Assembly: GCA_024704765.1 (NCBI GenBank)
Contig: JAKMXF010000032.1
Coordinates: forward strand, 1 to 64,000
Direction: 5' to 3'
Origin: Oopsacas minuta
Lineage: Eukaryota; Porifera; Hexactinellida; Lyssacinosida; Leucopsacidae
DNA: 64,000 nt
The notes under the pieces are model-generated. The model worked only from the letters and a program-made list of their open reading frames with translations, made no database searches and was not told the DNA's origin. This document shows, one piece after another, positions 56,159 through 64,000 of this stretch. The position numbers were made by a program, and so were the translations under genes. Positions within the stretch are counted from its first letter, which is position 1; every line of letters starts with the position of its first letter.

Positions 56159-57251
56159 CAGTGATGTTTTGGGGGGGGGCTCGGGGGGGCGCCGCCCCCC
56201 CACTTATTCGCTAGGGGGGGCGCTCTTTCCTAGGGGGGGCGCTCTTGTCACATAATCTGGAAGAACTTTGGCCTCATTCTAGCACCCGACTCCCGAGTTT
56301 ATCAGTTAATGGACTTAATTTATATATATTTACTGACTTACTATGATATTATTGTCTTTATTAGCACTTTAGCACTACGTTTCACTCGCATAAATATCGG
56401 ATCTATTTTCTTTACCATTACATATTTTATTCTTCCTAAGATTTCTAAATATAATGAAAAATAAGCACAGTTTTATTGGAATGTCTTGTCAACAGGATGA
56501 AGGACAGATTATTTGTTACTACATTTTCCAGGTCGCCAACTGATCAAAATATTTACCATACCCTTATGAGTGAGTTCAATATTTTGAACAAGGATAGCTG
56601 GCCTATTGAACATCAACCTGGATATGGTGAATCTGAAATTAAAAGTCTTTGTCAACGATTCGGCCTTAACGAAGCTTTATATGTTAATGCTTTTTGTGAC
56701 TATTATGAAAATTCCAGTACATTCTTGCCACCCACATTAAAACCATTGTTTAATTGTATCCAACTGGTCCCATGTAGTACTGCAGAATGTGAATGTGGGT
56801 TCAGTCATATGAATATCATATTGGAGGATCGGCGTTCTCGGCTGCTTGTGCCACACATATCTGCTCTTCTATTCATTAAACTTAATGGCCCTCCACTTTC
56901 TATATGGGATCCTAGTGATTATGCTAGATGTTGGCTAAGAAATCACCGGAGTGCATCAGATACTCAAATAAGGGGTAGCAATAGTCAGATAGTTGAAGAA
57001 AACCCAGTTTGGAAGTATATTTGAAACCTTACATATTATACATGTTTCAAGTAGTTGTTTTTTATCTGATATAAATATAAACACACCATTATATATAATA
57101 ATAATCAGTGGTATTTAGAAGGGAGCGCGCGGGTGGGAAGTAAGGCGCCCCCACTTCATTATTGGGGGCCGTTTTCACCTATGTTTTCTAAGAAAATGCT
57201 AAATTTGAAAAGAGAGCGCCCCCCACTTCTTTTTTTGGCAAAACACCACTG
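56159..57251 (+). mobile_element. Internally deleted hAT (KIAA1586-like) with perfect TSD
   Basis: Ends CAGTGATGTTTTGGGGGG (left) and CAGTGGTGTTTTGCCAAAAA (right, reverse complement). Identical TSD GAAATATC at 56151-56158 and 57252-57259. GGGGGGCGCTCT words repeat near both ends. Length 1093 bp. Only the C-terminal part of the transposase remains. Confidence 0.92.
56476..57024 (+). CDS. hAT transposase C-terminal remnant, KIAA1586-like, 182 aa open frame
   Basis: C-terminal dimerisation domain of a hAT transposase. LVPCSTAECECGFSHMN (about 100-116), then SRLLVPHISALLFIKLNGPPLSIWDPSDYARCWLRNHRSA, the signature of KIAA1586-type hATs, and a short tail ending NPVWKYI. The N-terminal zinc finger and the catalytic Asp residues are missing because the element is internally deleted. 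The open frame has no stop or shift. The start is uncertain; the first codon may be only the first in-frame ATG after the deletion. Catalytically dead; any role would be through dimerisation with a full-length partner. Confidence 0.75.
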   Translation: MECLVNRMKDRLFVTTFSRSPTDQNIYHTLMSEFNILNKDSWPIEHQPGYGESEIKSLCQRFGLNEALYVNAFCDYYENSSTFLPPTLKPLFNCIQLVPCSTAECECGFSHMNIILEDRRSRLLVPHISALLFIKLNGPPLSIWDPSDYARCWLRNHRSASDTQIRGSNSQIVEENPVWKYI

Positions 57252-57259
57252 GAAATATC

Positions 57260-57429
57260 TATTAATGATGAGAAAGATTAAGATTAGCGATTTGCATGTT
57301 TGTAATAGAGGAAAATTGTTATGATAATTTCATGAATGTATTAGTATTTAGGATTTTGGAACAGTATATTAAGTGAAAGCAGAGAATTGATTTAATTAGA
57401 AGCTAAAAAATTTATTCTCGATTCATTCG
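57260..57429. other. Short non-coding spacer
   Basis: AT-rich, no gene. Confidence 0.4.
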
Positions 57430-57580
57430 AAAAAGCACGAAGTAGTCAGTTTAGAGTCACCGCGAAGCGGTCATATTTGAGGTTTCGCCGTGAGGCGGTC
57501 ATAGTGAAGATGTCACCGCGAAATAGTGAAAATGTCTCACGTCGTGATTGACCATGCAAGCAAAGCGCGCTCGTAAAACA
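57430..57580. repeat. GC-rich hairpin array
   Basis: Successive small inverted repeats: CACCGCGAAGCGGTCA, CGCCGTGAGGCGGTCA, CACCGCGAAATAGTGA and ACGTCGTGA, then GCAAGCAAAGCGCGCTCG. The last, inverted, resembles the start of the tract at 10164. Confidence 0.7.
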
Positions 57581-58766
57581 TACTAAGTGCATGTTCAATG
57601 ATATTTGATCTATGTCATGTATCATTAGAATGCTAAAAGGTTTCTTGAATTTCCAATACTTCCTCCCTCTGGCACTAGATGAAGCAAGACAATTTCAGGT
57701 TAACACAGTTGTTCCACTTTACGCCACCCATGAGCTACACCAGCTTCCGAAACTGCACAATCCGCAAAAAAGACATTTCAGTAGGTGTTGTAAAAATTAC
57801 TATTAAAAATAAGAATCAAAAATAGAATATTAGAAAGTAAGATTTCTTTGGATTAACTGAAGAAGCTGTCTCTATTAGCAAATGATATGTCGAACTCTGA
57901 TCAACATGTTAGCTGCATTTGTAGAATGAGTATACTTGGGTCATTCAATAAGTTCGGAAAAACGGATCATATTTTGAGATATAAAAATATATTATCATAA
58001 CCACTTTTTGCCCTACATCACGTATATTTTAAAGCGGTTATAGAGCTTACTCATTGCTAGATAGCTCAAAAATACTCTACTAATTACACATACTATATAT
58101 CACTGGAGTGATTAGGGAGTTGTTCTGCAGACCTTTGGATGCTCCTAAAATCAATCGTGACCAGGGCAAGAAAACACATTCCCAAAATTTTCCTTTGAAT
58201 ATCATGAACAGCTACCGATGATAAGTTTATGTAGTTGTTTAATCATACATTACTACATAGGTATCTTCACAGTATATTTTTGAAACATGAGTGGCATTAT
58301 TAAGGTAGTCATAATGATCGTGACACTTTCCCAAGGTCATGTGCAATCGACGCTCTGCCTCCACTAAATAGATCAATTCAGTCCTTGATTTTTGATTGCA
58401 AACTTGCATGAGTAAGTTTATTAGTATAAAATTGTTGAGATCATATATTGAAATATCGTTTAGTAATAATGTGTATTGATCTAGGCTCTTTATTTCAGTG
58501 GATATTATAATAAGTAATTAAATTTGGAAGCCATAAATCACATATGGTAATAAATGCTAATGGTAAAAGCTGCAACCTGAAAATTTATCGATAGATTGTT
58601 GAAACATTGTTGTAAATATAGAAAATAGAAAATAGTATATGGAGGTCAAATAATAATCTACATTGCAGAGTTACAAAATTTTTGAATGCTGCAAGTAGAT
58701 TGAGGTTTATGAAGCAAAAGGTTCAAAGGTACAAATAACAAATCTAGGTATATCAAGCATTTAGAC
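57581..58766. other. Non-coding stretch, nothing identified
   Basis: No supported gene or paired termini. Confidence 0.45.
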
Positions 58767-58790
58767 CAGTGGTTTACAATCTTTTTGGAC
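58767..58790. mobile_element. Solitary hAT-like terminal sequence
   Basis: CAGTGGTTTACAATCTTTTT resembles the terminus of the 142-bp MITE at 47114. No partner end or TSD found. Confidence 0.4.
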
Positions 58791-59651
58791 AACTAGACAT
58801 TCCCAAGTCATGCAGAAATGTCAATCAAGTAGGAAATATATGGCTATATTTTAGTCAGTAAAACACTTCTTTTTGCTAGGTAGAAGTCAAAGGGAGTATT
58901 GCATATTGGCAATATCGTTTCCTGGAGAATTTCAAAAATATTTCATATTACTCACTTCATACACAAAATTCTCTCTTTCAACCATAGATAGTAACAAATT
59001 TTACAATTGAGAATACAATTCGCTTTAATACATTGTTGAAATGTATGATTTTGGATAAGAAACGAGTAAATACAAATATTATTGAATTTCTCCCAGTAAA
59101 ACGATATTGAAAATATTAGCATTGTTCTCTACGCAGTAATAAAAGTCTTTCGAAGACCAAATCATGAAAACCATATTTTTCATACTAAAGGCCTCTGGGC
59201 ATGCCGTGGAGACACAGATTTTGTCCAGTTTTTGAATTTCAACCCATGCTTTCACTCACATTCATTAACAGATGTCAACAGTTTGAGGCCAATAAATCCT
59301 GACACTACAAAGAATAATTAGTCCAATTTTTCAGGGGGACTTATAGAAAAAAGCCCTAAAAGAAGCTGTTTTTGGAAAAATCGGACAAAGTCCGATTTTT
59401 CATAAAATATCAAAATTATAATATTAGTATTGAGATTAATATAAAACCAACCTCTCTTGTGGGAAACTTTTCTCACCCTGTAGGGTGCCGAACGTAGAAG
59501 TCGGTCTAAAGTACACAAGATATTATAAAATATTACAATAAGGAAAATAGGTAAATAATGAAAAGTTCATCGTGAAAAAAAAAACAATCAATTAAACTGC
59601 AAACAATGTACCATCAATTGATGGAAATAGCTAAACACCTCGTACAACAAG
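58791..59651. other. Non-coding stretch containing one perfect hairpin
   Basis: GAAAAATCGGAC (59375-59386) and GTCCGATTTTTC (59390-59401) form a perfect 12-bp-arm hairpin with a 3-base loop. No gene seen. Confidence 0.5.
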
Positions 59652-60066
59652 CATAGGCGTAAAGCTTTGCCAAAAATATGGAAAATCACCCCGAGCAAGC
59701 TAATTAACACATTCCACAACAAATACTTGTAAAAGAATGACATCTAATTCTAAATTGATGAAATAAGGTTTAACAGATGCCAGTTGTATGGGTATTGGAC
59801 ATTTTTGAGGGAATAAAAGAGTTGGCTCTGCTTTGTTGTTTTGATCGATTATCAATTGACCTTTTAGCAATTTCTTGTAACTAGATTGCAATAGAGCAGA
59901 GAGTGAATGAATACGAATAGGCTACGATGAATTATGTTTAACCAATTATTAACTATGGCTCACTAGAAAGAACAAATATCACAAATACTGGTACTATACT
60001 TATCTATGCAAAAAAGTTTGTACAAAAAATCTGCCCAGGAGTGTACGGGCTACTTCTACGCCTATG
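59652..60066. mobile_element. hAT-type MITE, 415 bp
   Basis: Ends CATAGGCGTAAAGCTTTGCC (left) and CATAGGCGTAGAAGTAGCCC (right, reverse complement). TSD ACAACAAG (59644-59651) / GCAACAAG (60067-60074), 7 of 8 identical. Confidence 0.75.
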
Positions 60067-60074
60067 GCAACAAG

Positions 60075-60626
60075 TGCAAGTAATATCGCTCTGAAATACC
60101 AAGAGTCTTGTGGCAACACTAAACTAAAATACACTACCAGCTCACAAGTATTTGAACACTCAAATTGCTTACATAAGAAATGGTAGTAGAATAGAAATAC
60201 AATTGTCTTAAACGATAAGGGATATTGGAAATCTCAGGGTTCATTTAGGGCGGGGCATTTGTCCCACCCTTAGATCTTATGTGCTCCCTATTGGGATTTG
60301 AAAAATACCTTGAACAAAACTGAAGATATTAAGACTCACATTCCCAAAGTCTATTTGCCCCCTTGCCTGAAGGTCTGGATGAAACACTGAATCTGATTAT
60401 CGATTCGATTTCTACCCATTCGAATTAATTATTCTTGAAACTTTCGGCATTAATACACATCTTTAAATATAAACTATCAACACTAGCCCCTCGGTCTCGA
60501 TCGTTTCGCGACATGAACTCACGCACTAAGGCCGCTTTGTGGCTTTGATAGTTCGTGCTCGGCCCTCGTACTCAAAATAATTTTTGAAATACGAGATTGA
60601 TTAAGAGAAAATTTTGGAAATTTTAC
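60075..60626. other. Non-coding, with a GC-rich tract at about 60488-60575
   Basis: CTCGGTCTCGATCGTTTCGC...GTTCGTGCTCGGCCCTCGTA resembles in style the tracts at 10.2 and 57.5 kb (GGCCCTCG is shared with the first). No gene. Confidence 0.45.
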
Positions 60627-61359
60627 TATAAATGTTGCTGTGTATTAGAGATTATCGTGTACACGGACACACGAGATTTTCATCGTGTTATACGTATAAA
60701 CTAAATGTTCTGGGTGCACGCATACACGCGAATATTTTTCAGTGTATTAGAGTTCACCATAGCATATGGTTTGTTTATAATACCAAGTGTATTTCTAAGG
60801 CATTGTGCTTAGAAGTGTTCAAATATTATGTATAACTTGTCAACTGCAAGATCACGATGCATTCAAGTTTATTGCTTCATTTTCTTGATATAGTCTCAAT
60901 ACTTTGATTGTTTTCATATTTCCATTACATTAGTGTTCAATAGATTTGTTGTCTTGTTTGTTTAGCTCTTGTTTTGGCTCTTGATTCCTTCTAAGATAAT
61001 TATGTCACGCATATCATTCCTATGGATAGTATATCTTATTCTTATTCTGTGGCATTAATTTCATAATTTGTTCCGGGAAAACATAGTTACAATGTTACTG
61101 TATTTACTACATGTTTGTTTACATATTTTCAATGTGATACACAGTTGTTATCCTTCGATTGTCATTCTCTAATCCAGAAATATACACAGCGTAACACATT
61201 TAGACGGTATACTTAACAAAACTTCGTTATCTTGTAATTATCATAGACAAGCAAGAGAGATAGAAAATGAAATGCAACTAGAATGATGCACCATAAAACT
61301 GCATAACTATTGAATAATTTCAGCAGTAGAAGCATTTCACTCCCATATATCATTTACTG

Positions 61360-61510
61360 CCACAACTTCGGCACGACTTTCTGCAAAGACATCTGTTTGT
61401 CTTGCAGTGACAACTTCTGCAACAGGAATTCGTGTCAATTCGCAAAGAATCATTATCAGTGCAGAGGTCTGGGTAATAGTAACAGATGGTATAGATCTGT
61501 AACAATACAG
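61360..61510 (-). pseudogene. Cys-rich (CXC-like) coding fragment
   Basis: Read about 61510 to 61360 the frame gives CCRSCHCKTNRCLCRKSCRSCG, a dense Cys pattern like the CXC-type tails found on some integrase-bearing elements. It stops at once after CGSK and is not linked to other recognisable coding sequence. Possibly a leftover of an element related to the integrase 1.1 kb downstream. Confidence 0.4.
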
Positions 61511-61605
61511 AAAATGTAGTCTAATATTGTTACAGATATAGTATATATCCAGGAAATAGCATCCGATTAGCAGTAACGACGACACAAACGTAATAACATC
61601 TGGTG

Positions 61606-61821
61606 CCGTGTTCACTAAGCATACTAAGTATGTACTTAGTACTTAAGTACTAAGTACATACTTAAACCGTATTCACTAAGATTGGTATTCACTAAGATTT
61701 AAGCTCACACTTAAGCATGTACTTAAGTACATACTTAACACTTAGTAAATACGACTTAAGTACGTACTTAACTAAGTACATGCTTAGTACTTAAGTACCA
61801 AGTATGCTTAGTGAATACGGC
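61606..61821. mobile_element. Palindromic MITE rich in TACTTAAGTA
   Basis: Left CCGTGTTCACTAAGCATACT, right (reverse complement) CCGTATTCACTAAGCATACT. Between them TACTTAAGTAC/CTTAGTACTTAAG words repeat in both orientations, so the whole piece can fold on itself. It lies inside the long-inverted-repeat element. Confidence 0.75.
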
Positions 61822-61995
61822 GGCAGATGAACGACGCTACAGCTGGTATGTGCTAATCCAATCAAATCACATATAAACAACCCACATGCTATGGTTAACT
61901 CTAATAAACTAAAAATATTCGTGTACACCTGCACCCGAAAACATTTAGTGTATACGCGTACACACGAAAATTTCTAACACACTACAACATAAATA

Positions 61996-62624
61996 TCTAA
62001 ATAATAACTCCAAGATCAAAAATTTGCTTAAAAAAACCAAAGACTGTAGTCGCAGTTAAAAAATACCCTATTGACCAAATTTTCAGCATTATATCTCTCC
62101 AAATCTTTTCTATTAATTCGGAGCAAACACATAAAATCAAACAATCGTGTAGATATACTACAACAGTTTTGGCCAGGCAGTGTAAAAGCATTAGGAATCA
62201 AATAATTAAAGGTACATCATGCCTAATTTCAATATTAATTATTTAATATAGATTATTATATTCGTCTCTGCTAAAGAAAGTTTGTCATAAATAATTTCGA
62301 GGTACGAAGTGGTGCTCATTAGATGCAGGGGTGTAGTTTAGGAGCAGCGCTCCCACACAACAAATTCAAAGGGGAGAGGCGCTGTTGCATAGATTAGTGA
62401 GGCACGTAGAATATTGAGGCACTGTCTACATAGACCATGGATGAATATCTACTGTAGAATATTGAGGCACGGTAACAGAAGGAGAAACTATATACAGAAT
62501 ATGTAGTTATCATTATGCGGTTTATTTGTAGTATTGACGTAATAATGACTTGACACATTTGTGACCAAGATAGCTTTCTCGAATTCGCATATAAATTGTA
62601 AATTATTTTCAAGTAACAATAAAG
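61996..62624. other. Non-coding 5' flank of the integrase gene
   Basis: A hAT-like end CAGGGGTGTAGTTTAGGAGC occurs at about 62327, with a hairpin AGCAGCGCTCCC / GGGGAGAGGCGCTGTTG. GTAGAATATTGAGGCAC occurs twice, about 50 bp apart (about 62407 and 62455). The integrase promoter would lie here. Confidence 0.45.
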
Positions 62625-64000
62625 ATGGAAGTATTTTATGAAAAAATTATAAAGTTTATAAAAGATGGAATATATCCTGAACCTGACGGAGTTTCCTCTG
62701 CAAAAAAAAGATGGAATTTTAGAAGAAAAGTTTCACGATATTTCTCGGTAAAGATAACAAACTTTACAAGGTAAAACCTCAATATTATTTATAATCTACA
62801 GTTGTGTTCGCCAAATGGCAAGTGGTACCTTGCTGAAAATTTGCTGACAAATAGGCGATCACTACTGTATATAAATATTTAAGTTATTGATGCAATATCA
62901 TATGAACAATTATTTAGAAAGTGGACATCAATGGTTCAACAGTTGATTTGGAAGTCCCGTTAGAAACGGAAAAGGATCATATAATGAAAAAAACATCATG
63001 ATCAAGTTGGTCACCCTGGAATCAATGCCACTGTTGATTCCATACATCAACAATATACATGGAAAGGCTTATATACACATATCATTGATTATGTAAGTAC
63101 GTAACTTACTTGAGTACAGTTCATTCTCAATATTTCCGAAATTGAAGGAATAGTATTATTATTACTATGAATATTTTGTTATTATTGAGAGTTGAGAAAC
63201 TTGTATGCTTCCCTAAAATCCTTTTTCTTAAATTCAGAGTACATAATTTGATATTCATTGAATATTTAATATACTAGGTGGTTTCCTGTAAGATATGCCA
63301 AATGACAGCAACAATTCCAAAATTAACCAAGAAACTTCAACCCAATCAACCTCCTTCTAGAACATGGAAACACTTAGGCATGGACTTGATTTGTGACCTC
63401 CCTGTGAGTTCCGAAGGATTAAGCATGTTCTTGTCAAAGTTTGCTACTTAAACATGTTCGTAGTTATAAGACCCCTTAAGAGAAAAACTTCTGAAGAAGT
63501 TATTCAAAATCTTCAAGATATCTATGCTACAATGGGATTACCGGATATTATTCAACATGACAAAGGCTCGGAGTTTACAATCAGTTTAAGTGATATTAGA
63601 ACTTAATATATCTGAAATTGCTTAATTAATTAATATATTTTCTTTAGATGTTTCAGGAATTCCATTGCAAACTACACATTGACAACCGTAGTACTAGAGC
63701 TTATCATCCTATGGCTAACGGTTTGGTAGAGGCACACAATAAAATCTTGAAAACGTAAGTTATAATTCCGAAGATTAGATCGGCAAGTTACTCAGTGTAA
63801 TAAAGATATTGAATAACTATTACTTATTGATCTTAGGAAGTTAACAAAGATGGAAGTCCAGACAGGAAATCACTGGTCCCAATTACTCAAGCTCGCATGT
63901 CTCACTATGAATTCTACAAAGAAGAAGTCACATGGACAAACTCCTTTAAATGTGATGTGGGGACGGGAGTCAAAACTGTTGTCTACATATCCAAACCTGG
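62625..64000 (+). pseudogene. Retroviral/gypsy-type integrase gene with short introns (Ginger/KRBA2-like), 3' end outside the window
   Basis: Exon 1 from ATG 62625 (MEVFYEKIIKFIKDGIYPEP) to about 62770, GT donor; one base must be lost to read KDNKLYK. Exon 2 starts after TTATTTAG near 62918, contains HHDQVGHPGINATVDSIHQQY and ends at GATTAT|GTAAGT near 63090. Exon 3 from 63278 has VVSCKICQ, completing an H-H-C-C zinc motif, WKHLGMDLICDLP (first catalytic Asp), a one-base shift after SSEG near 63420, and DIIQHDKGSEFT (second Asp). Exon 4 after TTTCTTTAG (about 63649-63754) has AYHPMANGLVEAHNKIL (Glu). Exon 5 from 63837 runs to the edge. The intron before exon 5 is 82 bp. Two apparent shifts suggest a decaying copy, unless they are sequence errors. 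Confidence 0.78.

Larger units (their letters stand above)
60627..61995. mobile_element. Element with long (about 130-160 bp) terminal inverted repeats
   Basis: 60627-60790 and 61868-61995 are inverted copies. Shared words (left strand) are AAATGTT-TGTGT-TTAGA, CTAAATGTT-T-GGGTGCA, ACACG-GAATATTTTT and TATTAGAGTT-ACCATAGCAT. The interior holds a Cys-rich coding fragment on the minus strand and the palindromic MITE at about 61606-61821. TSD not identified. Foldback-like organisation. Confidence 0.65.

Noticed and set aside
57430-57580. tRNA-like or SINE promoter boxes in the hairpin array
   Set aside because: No A-box/B-box order, no cloverleaf and no terminal poly-T or tail.
61606-61821. CRISPR array or replication origin suggested by repeated TACTTAAGTA words
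   Set aside because: Repeats are palindromic and contiguous, without regular spacers, and are bounded by an inverted CCGT-TTCACTAAGCATACT terminus: a MITE.

Overview
This is an AT-rich animal nuclear genome window. It has no operons, rRNA or tRNA genes, and no long host protein gene. It is almost entirely a graveyard of DNA transposons with typical animal TIRs and target-site duplications (TSDs). The intron-containing integrase gene at the right edge and one candidate coiled-coil exon carry GT-AG splice signals. The mix of Tc1/mariner (DD34E, DD37E, DD37D/maT, DD34D), pogo/Tigger, several hAT lineages (GTF2IRD2-like, ZMYM1-like, KIAA1586-like), Transib/RAG1-like and gypsy/Ginger-type integrase elements suggests an invertebrate metazoan. 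I cannot name the species from sequence alone.

Layout. 1-2.7 kb: a (TAA)n tract, then a Tigger remnant that received a hAT MITE and a Tc1 element. 2.7-3.6 kb: a palindromic cluster of a degenerate repeat, one copy of which is open. 3.9-5.4 kb: a broken DD37E element and an (ATT)n tract. 5.5-10.3 kb: MITEs, a 77-bp tandem duplication and a GC-rich hairpin tract. 10.6-18.8 kb: three Transib/RAG1-like transposase relics (minus, plus, minus), with an intact 654-aa Tigger inserted just past the best-preserved one. 18.9-20.3 kb: a DD34E Tc1. 20.9-23.0 kb: a GTF2IRD2-like hAT. 23.3-30.7 kb: a three-level nest, an intact maT inside a ZMYM1-like hAT inside another ZMYM1-like hAT. 33.5-34.2 kb: a mariner relic. 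34.2-36.5 kb: an inverted, nearly identical copy of the 21-kb hAT. 36.8-37.2 kb: a coiled-coil exon candidate. 38.7-39.4 kb: a fourth RAG1-like fragment. 40-44 kb: MITEs. 44.6-46.9 kb: a decayed ZMYM-like hAT. 47.1-49.8 kb: a hAT MITE, a 30-bp hairpin and another GTF2IRD2-like hAT. 50.7-52.3 kb: a third hAT copy fused to a DD37E fragment. 54.1-55.5 kb: a full-length DD37E with a dead catalytic triad. 56.2-57.3 kb: an internally deleted hAT keeping a 182-aa ORF. 57.4-62.5 kb: hairpin-rich tracts, a hAT-type MITE and a long-inverted-repeat element. 62.6-64 kb: an integrase gene with short introns, running off the window.

Most interesting is the Transib/RAG1-like group. The plus-strand copy at 12.4-14.6 kb is frameshifted but still shows the counterparts of RAG1's D-D-E catalytic residues, its C-x2-C / H-x4-H zinc ligands and a C-terminal Cys-His knuckle. 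A different RAG1-like lineage lies head-to-head beside it. No RAG2-like (kelch/PHD) gene was seen. Three elements keep apparently complete transposase frames: the Tigger, the maT, and the DD37E, whose second catalytic Asp has become Asn.
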